This document shows positions 25,992 through 34,129 of a stretch of DNA of 64,000 nt, in pieces. The translations under genes and the position numbers were made by a program. The DNA comes from Yeosuana aromativorans. Its GTDB lineage: Bacteria; Bacteroidota; Bacteroidia; Flavobacteriales; Flavobacteriaceae. Under the pieces are notes generated by a model. It had not been told where the DNA came from and ran no database searches. It saw only the letters and a list, made by a program, of their open reading frames with translations. Numbering within the stretch: the stretch's first letter is position 1; each line of letters opens with the position of its first letter. The stretch spans positions 97,039-161,038 of the forward strand of contig NZ_BMNR01000003.1 in NCBI RefSeq assembly GCF_014646655.1. Reading direction: 5' to 3'.

Positions 25992-27235
25992 AATATCCTA
26001 TCGGGATGAAACATATCCAGCGATATTGAAGTTTTTTTATTGGAAATGATTTCTGAAACCAACTTTCCGGTCGCAGGCCCCATACTCCAACCCATCATGG
26101 CATGTCCTGTCGCAATGGTTAAATTATTGCACTTTAACGATTTCCCAATGTATGGCAATCCATCTGGGGACAATGGCCGTAGGCCACAAGTGGCCTGACT
26201 TTTCTCTTCTGAGCTTAATACAACATCTGGATAATATCGTGTTACAGCATTTGCAATGGCTTCAACCCGTTCTTTTCTAATGGTGTGGTTAATCCCCGCT
26301 ATTTCCATGGTGCCGGCAAACCGCGTAAATCCGTGCATGGGCGTTACGGCTACCTTTGCTTCGGTTAAAATAGCTGGCACAGTAATATTGGTGTTTTGAT
26401 TGGAATTAATACGGTAGCCCTTCCCGGCCTGAAGCAATAATTTCAATCCTATTTTCTTGCTTAATAATGAGGTCCAAGAACCGGCCGCCAAGACAAACTC
26501 ATCTGCTTTTAGTGTTTGTTTATTGGTTTTTATTGCTGTAATGGCTCCATTTTTGAATTCCAAGTCTTCAACCGTTTCATTTGAATAAAAGACTACACCA
26601 ACTTGTTTCAAATAAGCTTTCATAGCTTCCATAAACTCATTAGGTGTTGAATGGGAATCACATTTAAAATAGACTGCTCCAATGGCATTTAGCTGTACGT
26701 TTGGCTCTACCTCTTTTAACTCATTTGCATTTAGTTCTACAACATCCAATCCTTCTCGCTTAGCCAAATGGGCTGTTTTAACTTCATGTTCCAACACTTT
26801 CTCCGTTTGACAGAGCATTAACAAGCCTTTCTTTTCATAATGGGAATGAAATCCTTCTGCTTGATTGATATCTTCATACAGCTTTTGACTTAACAACGTA
26901 ATATCCTTAATGGTTGGAATTGCTTTTTGAACGTGAGCAGTATTGCATGATTTATTGAAAGCCCAAGTCCATTTTAAAAAATCAATATCCAAACGCGGTT
27001 TGATGTATAACGGACTGGAGGAATTAAACATCCATTTTAATCCCTGTTTCATAACACCTGGTGCCGATAATGGAATGATATGACTTGGGGAAATATACCC
27101 AGCATTTACATATGAAGCGCCAGCATCCATATTGGATTGATCAACAATAGTCACTTGATGTCCTTCCTTTTGAAGATAATAGGCAGAACACAATCCTATA
27201 ATGCCGCCCCCAATTATTATAATGTTTTTACTCAT
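25988..27235 (-). CDS. FAD-dependent D-amino-acid oxidase/dehydrogenase (probable cis-4-hydroxy-D-proline dehydrogenase)
   Basis: DAO-family flavoenzyme of 415 residues. The FAD-binding motif IIIIGGGIIGLCSAYYLQKEG (core GGGIIGLCSAYYL, 8-20) opens the protein, and the C-terminal GYMM-like segment reads TIATGHAMMGWSMGPATGKL with GLRPLSPDGLPYIG before it, both typical of DadA-like D-amino-acid dehydrogenases. In the hydroxyproline pathway this enzyme oxidises cis-4-hydroxy-D-proline to pyrroline-4-hydroxy-2-carboxylate. It is the last gene of the operon, one base after the epimerase stop. The pathway assignment comes from its neighbours. Confidence 0.88.
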   Translation of the reverse strand: MSKNIIIIGGGIIGLCSAYYLQKEGHQVTIVDQSNMDAGASYVNAGYISPSHIIPLSAPGVMKQGLKWMFNSSSPLYIKPRLDIDFLKWTWAFNKSCNTAHVQKAIPTIKDITLLSQKLYEDINQAEGFHSHYEKKGLLMLCQTEKVLEHEVKTAHLAKREGLDVVELNANELKEVEPNVQLNAIGAVYFKCDSHSTPNEFMEAMKAYLKQVGVVFYSNETVEDLEFKNGAITAIKTNKQTLKADEFVLAAGSWTSLLSKKIGLKLLLQAGKGYRINSNQNTNITVPAILTEAKVAVTPMHGFTRFAGTMEIAGINHTIRKERVEAIANAVTRYYPDVVLSSEEKSQATCGLRPLSPDGLPYIGKSLKCNNLTIATGHAMMGWSMGPATGKLVSEIISNKKTSISLDMFHPDRIF

Positions 27236-27236
27236 A

Positions 27237-28247
27237 TTAAATTACTTGAAAACCGTGCGCATAGGGATCATCAACATCATCAATGGTAATGGTGTTATGC
27301 CCATAAATTTTTGCCCAACCTTTTATACTTGGAATAATTGCCAATTTACCATCTAAAGTAGTTGCTTCCTCAACACATCCAATAAATTTGCTACCTATAA
27401 AACTTTCGTGAATGAATTCCTCACCTATTTTCAATTTCCCTTTTGCATATAACTGAGCCAATCGTGCTGATGTCCCTGTTCCACACGGACTTCTATCAAT
27501 GGCCTTGTCTCCATAAAACACGGCGTTTCTTCCTGAGGATGTTGGGTCTATGGGTGTTCCTGTCCAAAGCATGTGAGACACATTTCTAATGGTTTCGTTT
27601 TCGGGATGCACAAACATGTTTGGATAGGTTTCATTGATTCGTTGGCGAACCACTTGTGAAAATTGGATGATTTGCGAGGCTGAAAAATCCTGCACGCCCG
27701 AAAAGTTTTTTTGAGGGTCCACAATGGCATAATAATTTCCTCCATAAGCCACATCAAACACAATCTCTCCCAGTTCTGGACAATCAATTGTTAATCCTTC
27801 AGCAGCTAAATAACTTTTAACGTTGGTTAATTTAACCCAATCTACTTTTCCTCCTGTCTGTTGATATTCAATATTTACCAATCCCGCAGGCGCTTCCATT
27901 TTTATTTTCCCGGGCGTTTTGGGTATTATTAAGCCTTCTTCAATAGCAACCGTAATCGTGCCAATGGTACCATGCCCACACATGGGCAAACAACCTGATG
28001 TTTCTATGAATAAAATAGCAAAATCATTTTCTGGATTATGTGGCGGAAACAGCATACTACCACTCATCATATCATGGCCACGAGGCTCAAACATGAGGCC
28101 TTTTCGAATCCAGTCATATTCCTTTAAAAAAAACTGACGCTTTTCATCCATGGTGTTTCCCAACAGTGCAGGAACACCTTCTTTGATGACCCTTACAGGA
28201 TTGCCACAGGTATGGGCATCAATACAGACAAAGGTATTTCTAGCCAT
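27237..28247 (-). CDS. 4-hydroxyproline 2-epimerase (proline racemase family)
   Basis: Epimerises trans-4-hydroxy-L-proline to cis-4-hydroxy-D-proline without cofactor. The 336 residues carry both catalytic cysteines of the racemase/epimerase type: C90 in PMCGHGT and C255 in DRSPCGTGTSA. Trans-3-hydroxyproline dehydratases of the same family have Thr in place of the first or second cysteine, so this is an epimerase. Length is normal (about 310-340). Its start touches the stop of the aldehyde dehydrogenase gene, giving a tightly coupled operon. Confidence 0.93.
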   Translation of the reverse strand: MARNTFVCIDAHTCGNPVRVIKEGVPALLGNTMDEKRQFFLKEYDWIRKGLMFEPRGHDMMSGSMLFPPHNPENDFAILFIETSGCLPMCGHGTIGTITVAIEEGLIIPKTPGKIKMEAPAGLVNIEYQQTGGKVDWVKLTNVKSYLAAEGLTIDCPELGEIVFDVAYGGNYYAIVDPQKNFSGVQDFSASQIIQFSQVVRQRINETYPNMFVHPENETIRNVSHMLWTGTPIDPTSSGRNAVFYGDKAIDRSPCGTGTSARLAQLYAKGKLKIGEEFIHESFIGSKFIGCVEEATTLDGKLAIIPSIKGWAKIYGHNTITIDDVDDPYAHGFQVI

Positions 28248-29833
28248 TAACTGATTATATCTTTAGTCATGTTATTATTTACAAGTCTTGAAATCCCTAA
28301 TGGGTTTTCATTTTTCAATTCGTTAGGCAACAAATCATTTGGCCAATCCTGATAACTAAACGGACGTACCCAACGTTTTATGGAATTAATTCCAACGGCA
28401 GTAAAACGACTATCGGTAGATGCCGGATACGGACCGCCATGTGTCATGGACGGACAGACCTCAACACCTGTTGGAACGCCATTAAATATTAAACGTCCTA
28501 CCCTATTCTGTAATGCTGAAATTAAACTAGGGTGTTTTGAAGCTTCGTCATCATCAGCAATTAATGTTCCTGTTAATTGACCTTCCAATTTTGAAATGAT
28601 AGCTTCTAACTGCTTTATGTTTTCACATTGAACCACCATAGAAAACGGCCCAAAAACTTCTTGGTGCAATGCAGTATTTTCTAAAAAAGTATGGCCTTCA
28701 ACCGTGGTTATCGCTTGTCTGGCATAATTGGTTTGCACATCACTTTCAAAATCTGACACCACACGCAGACCGCCTTGGGAAATCATTTTGGCTTTCTTGT
28801 TTTCATAGGCTCCAATGATATTAGGATGCAACATACACGATGGCTCTATCTTAACAATTTGGTTGGCTAAAGCCGAAATAAATTGTGTTAATTCATCACT
28901 TTTTATGGCCAATAACAATCCGGGATTGGTGCAAAACTGGCCTGTTCCCAAAGTGATGGAATGTGCATAGGTTTTTGCCAAATCTTCTCCTCTATTTTTT
29001 AAGGCATTTGGTAACATGACGACTGGATTGACACTTCCCATTTCAGCAAATACAGGAATAGGCTCATCACGTTGAGCGGCTAAATCATACAAGGCACGTC
29101 CACCGTTAATGCTTCCCGTAAAGCCAACACCTTTTACTTCCGGGTGCTTGACCAATTGCGTTCCCACTTCAATACCACTACTATTTAAGTTTGAAAACAC
29201 GCCGTTTGGCATGCCTGTTTTTTCAGCTGCTTTAATCACTGCCGAAGCCACCAATTCACCCGTGCCGGAATGCATAGGGTGTGATTTTACAATTACTGGA
29301 CAACCTGCGGCCAATGCTGCAGCGGTATCGCCACCAGCCGTTGAATAGGCCAATGGAAAGTTACTGGCTCCAAAAACCACAATGGGACCAAGAGGAATGA
29401 GCATTTTTCTTAAATCTGGTTTTGGTGCTGGTTCTCTATCTGGAATAGCCGTATCTATTGATGCTTCAACCCATGAGCCATCAGCAACCAAATTGGCAAA
29501 CATGCGTAATTGCCCAATGGTTCGTCCGCGTTCCCCTTTGGCCCTGCCTTCTGGCAAACCAGATTCCATGCAATAGGTTTGAATCAGTTCATCATCAAGA
29601 GCTAAAATCTCATCGGCTATGGTGTTTAAAAATGCTGCTTTTTTGGCTCCTGAAAAACTTCTGAATACTTTAAAAGCTTCTGAAGCTAACTGTACCGCTT
29701 CATCAATTTCTTGTGGAGTTGCCTCTACAAAAGCCGTTTCATTCTCAATATTCAATTGCGGATTGAAGGTTTTATAGGTTTTTGTTCCTGTTGCTGATAG
29801 TTTGTTTCCGATATAATTTTGTCCTGTTATCAT
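28247..29833 (-). CDS. Alpha-ketoglutaric semialdehyde dehydrogenase (NAD(P)+)
   Basis: Oxidises 2,5-dioxopentanoate to 2-oxoglutarate, the last step of hydroxyproline breakdown. The 528-residue protein is an aldehyde dehydrogenase with FGASNFPLAYSTAGGDTAAALAAG (core FGASNFPLAYSTAGGD), the typical KGSADH cofactor-binding loop, the general base E264 (FAEMGSVNP) and catalytic C301 (GQFCTNPG). Sequence style matches the 525-residue type II/III ketoglutaric semialdehyde dehydrogenases. A REP-like element lies in the 99-bp gap before it. Confidence 0.92.
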   Translation of the reverse strand: MITGQNYIGNKLSATGTKTYKTFNPQLNIENETAFVEATPQEIDEAVQLASEAFKVFRSFSGAKKAAFLNTIADEILALDDELIQTYCMESGLPEGRAKGERGRTIGQLRMFANLVADGSWVEASIDTAIPDREPAPKPDLRKMLIPLGPIVVFGASNFPLAYSTAGGDTAAALAAGCPVIVKSHPMHSGTGELVASAVIKAAEKTGMPNGVFSNLNSSGIEVGTQLVKHPEVKGVGFTGSINGGRALYDLAAQRDEPIPVFAEMGSVNPVVMLPNALKNRGEDLAKTYAHSITLGTGQFCTNPGLLLAIKSDELTQFISALANQIVKIEPSCMLHPNIIGAYENKKAKMISQGGLRVVSDFESDVQTNYARQAITTVEGHTFLENTALHQEVFGPFSMVVQCENIKQLEAIISKLEGQLTGTLIADDDEASKHPSLISALQNRVGRLIFNGVPTGVEVCPSMTHGGPYPASTDSRFTAVGINSIKRWVRPFSYQDWPNDLLPNELKNENPLGISRLVNNNMTKDIIS

Positions 29834-29870
29834 ACTATTGTTTTTGTGTTAGGGATTAAGGTTTTGTTTG

Positions 29871-29933
29871 AGCTCTCCGCCTAAGCGGAAGCGAGTACCG
29901 AAAGCCCGACCACGCCTAAGCGTGGTAACACCC
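29871..29933. repeat. REP-like hairpin element (copy B), inverted relative to copy A
   Basis: In reverse complement it reads GGTGTT, A, hairpin CCACGC-TTAG-GCGTGG, then TCGGGCTTTCGGTACT. A second hairpin TCCGC-CTAA-GCGGA lies at 29876-29889. Copy A at 19962-20024 has a C-G pair where this one has A-T at stem position 3. The element starts at the stop codon of the upstream gene. Confidence 0.7.
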
Positions 29934-30856
29934 TAATGATTTAAATGTTTATATTCCGGCAAGGTCGGTCTTGTTTTTAAGGCATCTTCTATTATTTTTA
30001 TAATGGCCTTACGTTCGTCACCTTGCAATACCAACCTGGGTGCCCTTACATATTCTGAGCCAATGTTTGTATAGGTTGAAGCCAGTTTGATATATTGCAC
30101 TAATTTAGGATTTATATCTAACTCTAGCAATGGCATAAACCACCTATAAATGGCAATGGCTTCTTGTATCCTACCAGCTTTTTGAAGCTCATAAATGGCT
30201 ACGGTCTCTGCAGGGAAAGCGTCAACCAGTCCAGCCACCCAACCCTCTGCACCAATAAGTAAACTTTCTAACGCTATCGTATCAACGCCGGTCATGATGG
30301 CCAATCGGTTACCAAATCTGTTTTTTATTCTGGTTATGTTGGTGGTGTCTCGTGTTGATTCCTTGACCGCTTGAATGTTTGGGCAGGCTTTAAGCAGCTC
30401 TTCAAACATATCTAAAGTCACTTCGATTTTGTAATCAATCGGGTTATTATAAATCATAATGGGTAATGACGTACTGTTTGCCACGGCTTTAAAATAGGCT
30501 ACTACTTCGGCATCACTGGCCTTGTAGCGCATGGGCGGCAACATCATAAGGCCTTTGGCACCATCTTCTTCAGCTGTTTTGGCTAAATTAATGGCTGCTT
30601 TGGTGGTCTGTTCGGCAATGTTCATAAGAACCGGCACTTTTCCGTCAGCCAAAGCAACAGCTTCTCTGGTTAAGATACGTCGTTCTTTATCTGTTAACGT
30701 ACTGGCTTCACCCAGTGTTCCGCCTAATACCAAACCATGTACCCCAGCTTGTAATTGTGCTTTAATGTTGACTTTAAACAACTCTAAATCCAATTCATCA
30801 TTTGCAGTGAACGGTGTTGTTACAGCTGGCATGACGCCTTTCCATATTATGCTCAT
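29933..30856 (-). CDS. DapA-family lyase, probable 1-pyrroline-4-hydroxy-2-carboxylate deaminase
   Basis: Class I aldolase-fold enzyme; in this operon it would deaminate pyrroline-4-hydroxy-2-carboxylate to 2,5-dioxopentanoate. The 307 residues show the DapA signatures GTLGEASTLT (47-56), the catalytic tyrosine Y136 in MIYNNP and the Schiff-base lysine K165 in AVKEST. It is the first gene of the operon and divergent from the AraC regulator. A true dihydrodipicolinate synthase is less likely because the three neighbours complete hydroxyproline catabolism. Confidence 0.88.
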   Translation of the reverse strand: MSIIWKGVMPAVTTPFTANDELDLELFKVNIKAQLQAGVHGLVLGGTLGEASTLTDKERRILTREAVALADGKVPVLMNIAEQTTKAAINLAKTAEEDGAKGLMMLPPMRYKASDAEVVAYFKAVANSTSLPIMIYNNPIDYKIEVTLDMFEELLKACPNIQAVKESTRDTTNITRIKNRFGNRLAIMTGVDTIALESLLIGAEGWVAGLVDAFPAETVAIYELQKAGRIQEAIAIYRWFMPLLELDINPKLVQYIKLASTYTNIGSEYVRAPRLVLQGDERKAIIKIIEDALKTRPTLPEYKHLNH

Positions 30857-31068
30857 ATTGTTATATTTTAAGTTACAAAATTATTGAGCCACTACATAAA
30901 ATAATCATTTGTTTTTATCCATTTATGATACTATATTATCCTATATTTATGCTTAAAGTTATTTTATGAATATTTTTTATGAAATGAGCATGAACAAATC
31001 TAATTTTTTGTTTATCCACCAAAACAATTAAGTTTTTTATGCGAAAGCACAGCGGTTGATCTGAGTAT

Positions 31069-31109
31069 AAAATTTTTGTTTGTTTCATTTCCAATGAAAT
31101 AAAAATTTT
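31069..31109 (+). promoter_or_regulatory. Long hairpin in the AraC leader, just before the start codon
   Basis: AAAATTTTT (31069-31077) pairs with AAAAATTTT (31101-31109), and inside them TTTCATT (31083-31089) pairs with AATGAAA (31093-31099). The structure ends 8 bp before the ATG at 31117, so in RNA it could mask the ribosome-binding region; in DNA it could be a regulator site. Confidence 0.4.
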
Positions 31110-31116
31110 AAAATAG

Positions 31117-31968
31117 ATGAAAATTTTTCCCTTTAAAATACCAAAACCGTTACATGATGCGCTGGTTTATCAGGTTGATTCCGTGCCATTATTTTATGAC
31201 AAACTGCATCAACACACCGAGTTCCAGATAAGTTTTATTGTTGCAGGCGAAGGCACTTTAATTGTAGGAGACACCATTAATTACTATAAAAAAAATGATA
31301 TTGTAGTAATTGGAAGCCATGTACCACATGTGTTTAAAAGCACGCCAAAAACCAAACAGGAATCCCATATGCTTACCCTGTTTTTTTCGCAAGATTCGTT
31401 TGGTCCTGATTTTTTTAAGTTGGAAGAACTACGAGAACTTACGTCTTTTTTTAAACGAGCGACGCATGGATTTAAGGTGACTTCATTAAAAAAGCAGATA
31501 ACCACCCTGTTTTACCAACTTGAAACCGCTTCAAAATTATCCCGATTTATAATTTTATTGGAACTTTTAAAAATACTTTCGGTTTGTAATTACAAGAGTT
31601 TATCATCGTTTATATATGAAAAAAAATATACCGAAATAGAAGGAAAACGCATGCAAGATGTTTTTGAATATACCATGACCCATTTTGAACATCCTATTTC
31701 TCTAGAACATATTTCAAATGTTGCCAATATGACCAAAAATGCTTTTTGTAAATACTTTAAAAAACGTACCAATAAACCGTATTTTAGGTTTTTGAATGAA
31801 TTACGTATTGAACACGCCTGTAAGCTTTTGATGGATAAAAAAACCATACCAATTGCTAATATTGCCTATCAATCTGGTTTTAAAAATATATCTAATTTTA
31901 ACCGGCAATTTAAAATCATTAAAGGGGTTTCACCCAATATATTTAGAAAAACAGGATTACAACCATGA
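31117..31968 (+). CDS. AraC-family transcriptional regulator (cupin sensor plus HTH)
   Basis: The 283 residues have an N-terminal cupin-like sensor (LHQHTEFQISFIVAGEGTLIVGD; core HQHTEFQISFIVAGEG, about 31-46, with HVPHVF downstream) and a C-terminal double helix-turn-helix: ISLEHISNVANMTKNAFCKYF and ASLL-like IANIAYQSGFKNISNFNRQFK, ending GVSPNIFRK. It is divergent from the hydroxyproline operon, so it probably activates that operon with hydroxyproline or a product as ligand. A 47-residue membrane protein gene overlaps its stop codon (ATGA). Confidence 0.9.
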   Translation: MKIFPFKIPKPLHDALVYQVDSVPLFYDKLHQHTEFQISFIVAGEGTLIVGDTINYYKKNDIVVIGSHVPHVFKSTPKTKQESHMLTLFFSQDSFGPDFFKLEELRELTSFFKRATHGFKVTSLKKQITTLFYQLETASKLSRFIILLELLKILSVCNYKSLSSFIYEKKYTEIEGKRMQDVFEYTMTHFEHPISLEHISNVANMTKNAFCKYFKKRTNKPYFRFLNELRIEHACKLLMDKKTIPIANIAYQSGFKNISNFNRQFKIIKGVSPNIFRKTGLQP

Positions 31969-32108
31969 AACAACAACATCAATATATTATTGTTATTATT
32001 GCAACAATCATCACACTTGTTGGGTTGATTACTGGAAAGTTTTTATTCTTGTTTATAATGCTCCCTTTAGGCTTTCTATTTAAAAACAAGAATAAAGATA
32101 AAGACTAG
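31965..32108 (+). CDS. Small membrane protein (47 aa), translationally coupled to AraC
   Basis: The ATG overlaps the AraC stop in the form ATGA (31965-31968). The product is a 47-residue peptide with two closely spaced hydrophobic stretches (YIIVIIATIITLVGLITG and FLFLFIMLPLGFLF) and a highly charged end (KNKNKDKD). Such a composition with a basic tail predicts one or two membrane helices with a cytoplasmic C-terminus. It is not recognised. It ends two bases before the stop of the convergent PhnA gene. Confidence 0.6.
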   Translation: MKQQHQYIIVIIATIITLVGLITGKFLFLFIMLPLGFLFKNKNKDKD

Positions 32109-32109
32109 A

Positions 32110-32688
32110 TTAGGTCTTTTTTACATACTTGGTAATAATCACAATCTGTTGACCATCCACTTTCCCTTCTATATACTCTGCATTTTCAGGGTCTAGACGA
32201 ATGTTTCTAACAGGGGTGCCTTGTTTGGCAACCATACTGGACCCTTTTACTTTGAGATCTTTTACCAAAACAACCGAATCGCCAGCTTCTAAAATAACGC
32301 CGTTTACATCTCTATGGGTAATTTTGTTGGCTTCATCTTCATGCTCACCCGTTGCCCGTGCCAATGCCAAAGCATCATCATCTAAATACATCATATCCAA
32401 CAAATCCTTGGGCCAGCCTTCATTTCGAAGACGTTGCAACATCCTCCAAGCCATAATCTGTACAGCAATATGCTCACTCCACATACTGTCATTTAAACAA
32501 CGCCAGTGATTGATGTCCATGTCTGTATTTCCCTCGATTTGTTCTAAACAGATGCCACAAACCAATAAACTATTATCTACACTTTCGTTTAATGATGGCG
32601 GAATGGTGTATTGTTTTAAATTATCTTTTGACGCACAAAGCTCGCAGGTGTTATTGCTTCGTTCTTGTAATGTTTGCAGAATGCTCAT
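32110..32688 (-). CDS. PhnA/YjdM-domain zinc-ribbon protein
   Basis: Start at 32688 (MSILQTLQERSNN) gives 192 residues; longer in-frame sequence upstream is cysteine-rich but not family-like. An N-terminal zinc ribbon (CELCASKDNL ... CGIC, four cysteines) is followed by a middle segment and the C-terminal PhnA domain (GVILEAGDSVVLVKDLKVKGSS; core DSVVLVKDLKVKGS, then VRNIRL). PhnA/YjdM proteins were named from a phosphonate locus, but their role is unsettled and no phosphonate genes are nearby. Probably transcribed alone. Confidence 0.85.
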   Translation of the reverse strand: MSILQTLQERSNNTCELCASKDNLKQYTIPPSLNESVDNSLLVCGICLEQIEGNTDMDINHWRCLNDSMWSEHIAVQIMAWRMLQRLRNEGWPKDLLDMMYLDDDALALARATGEHEDEANKITHRDVNGVILEAGDSVVLVKDLKVKGSSMVAKQGTPVRNIRLDPENAEYIEGKVDGQQIVIITKYVKKT

Positions 32689-32754
32689 GGTTTGATTTTT
32701 TTGATTGGGCAAAAGTACATCTAAAATACAGCCGTAACAAGCAAAATTGTAACA

Positions 32755-32785
32755 ATAAAAAAAGGGCACTTAAAGTGCCCTTTTT
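32755..32785 (-). terminator. Terminator of the duplicated hypothetical gene (32808-33599)
   Basis: AAAGGGCACT (32761-32770) and AGTGCCCTTT (32774-32783) form a perfect stem with a three-base loop. A run of seven T residues follows on the minus strand and six on the plus strand. Confidence 0.85.
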
Positions 32786-32807
32786 TAAAAATTATAACTG
32801 ACTATAA

Positions 32808-33599
32808 TTATAACTTAACTATACTATAAACATAATCGCCATGGCTTTTGGTATACTTCCCCAAGGCTTGAGCTTCTTCTTTTGTAAAAGCCGCTTTCAT
32901 AAGCTCAGAGTTTTTATCAAACATTTTATCTAAATCACCCAAAGAGTTCAAATAAAATACTTGTATAAAATCTCTTCTATCAGATCCCCAAGCATGTTGA
33001 CTTGGATAATAACCTTTTATATAATCATTCTTTTTGATAACCTCATCAAGCATTTTTTTACTTAAATCGCCAAGCTCTTTTGCAGAACCATCTTCTGGAA
33101 ATGCCCTTTTATTTTTTCGCATGTACATTATTGCACCATCAGGTAATTCTCCCGATCCTGTTTTTGCACCAGCCAAGGTAGCATAAATTTCATCGGAATG
33201 ATACGTGGCATAAGCTGAACCCATTTTGTCTAAAAAAGCTTTTCTTGTTGCCTCATCTGGCCAAGCTACTTTTTCAAGTTCTGCATTTCTGGCAGCGGCC
33301 TTTTCAATAGCTTCCCAATTGGGGTACGTTTGTCCATAAATAACTTCGTTGCTGTTGGGTGTCATAAGGTGTGTAAAATAACCTGCCCACATAATGTACT
33401 CATTCTTTTTGGTTACTTTTTCCATATATTCCTTTTCGCCAGCTTTCCATTCATCCATAGTCATATCACTGTTACTATTCCAATACATGGTTGTAACTGA
33501 TACATACATGGGGCGTTTGTCTTCCTGAGAAAAAGAATACGTACTAAACAACAATAGCATTGCAGCCATTGTGGTAAAAAAACGGTTGGTTGTTTTCAT
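32808..33599 (-). CDS. Secreted hypothetical protein with internal duplication
   Basis: The 263 residues begin with a signal peptide (cleavage near YSFSQ). The mature part appears to be two copies of one unit: residues about 28-145 and 153-263. Corresponding pieces are MEKVTKKNEYIMWAGYF and LDEVIKKNDYIKGYYPS, then NEVIYGQTYPNWEAIEKA and RRDFIQVFYLNSLGDLDKM, then a helix ending with Y-H or H-G-D-Y. The pattern resembles a tandem dimeric alpha/beta-barrel (ferredoxin-like) fold. No cofactor motif is visible and the gene is not recognised. It stands alone with its own terminator. Confidence 0.8.
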   Translation of the reverse strand: MKTTNRFFTTMAAMLLLFSTYSFSQEDKRPMYVSVTTMYWNSNSDMTMDEWKAGEKEYMEKVTKKNEYIMWAGYFTHLMTPNSNEVIYGQTYPNWEAIEKAAARNAELEKVAWPDEATRKAFLDKMGSAYATYHSDEIYATLAGAKTGSGELPDGAIMYMRKNKRAFPEDGSAKELGDLSKKMLDEVIKKNDYIKGYYPSQHAWGSDRRDFIQVFYLNSLGDLDKMFDKNSELMKAAFTKEEAQALGKYTKSHGDYVYSIVKL

Positions 33600-33766
33600 A
33601 ATTTGTAAAAAATTTAAGTTAGTATAATGATTAAAAAATTAAATACTTAATTAATGCTTTGGGGAAATCTTTGCTTGATATGCTATTAATCAAAATACCT
33701 TGGGAAGGTGTATTTTTTCTAAATATACAAAAAAACATGAAGTATCATGTCTATTGCCAAGAATTT

Positions 33767-34129
33767 TCAAGACAATTGTTCGCGTAGCTTTTTAGGCATG
33801 GCTTTTACAACCATATCGTAGCTGTGGTCAATAAGCTCTAAAATAAATTTTGTTTGTAATTCGCCTTTGTAGATTAAAACAGAATTCCAATTGGTCTTGC
33901 TCATATGCCATCCTGGTTGAATACTTTCGTATTCTGCCCGCAACTCCAACGCATATTCTGGATCACATTTTAAATTGACCCAGCCCTCTCCTGCTTCCCA
34001 TTTTTCCAGTGGAAACAAGGCAAACATTTTACCCAACACCTTAAACACAAGCGTATCAGCATCAAAAGGAAAGTCTTCAGTAACACCTTTCTTTTTTAGG
34101 CAGTATTCACGAAGTTGTTCTATGTTCAT
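33767..34129 (-). CDS. MmcQ/YjbR-family protein
   Basis: The 120 residues match the small CyaY-fold MmcQ/YjbR family: MNIEQLREYCLKKKGVTEDFPF at the start (typical R-x-x-C-L-x-x-x-G-x-T-E-x-x-P-F), VFKVLGKMFAL, LKCDPEYALELRAEY, then WNSVLIYKGEL with the SYDMVVKAMPKK ending. Members are predicted DNA-binding, but function is unproven. It is the last gene of the hemW operon. Its ATG overlaps a TGA that would close the reading frame of the interrupted GNAT gene upstream. Confidence 0.9.
   Translation of the reverse strand: MNIEQLREYCLKKKGVTEDFPFDADTLVFKVLGKMFALFPLEKWEAGEGWVNLKCDPEYALELRAEYESIQPGWHMSKTNWNSVLIYKGELQTKFILELIDHSYDMVVKAMPKKLREQLS

Noticed and set aside
32689..32769. Upstream extension of the PhnA protein
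   Set aside because: Adds cysteine- and aromatic-rich residues overlapping the terminator of the next gene; the start at 32688 matches the family.
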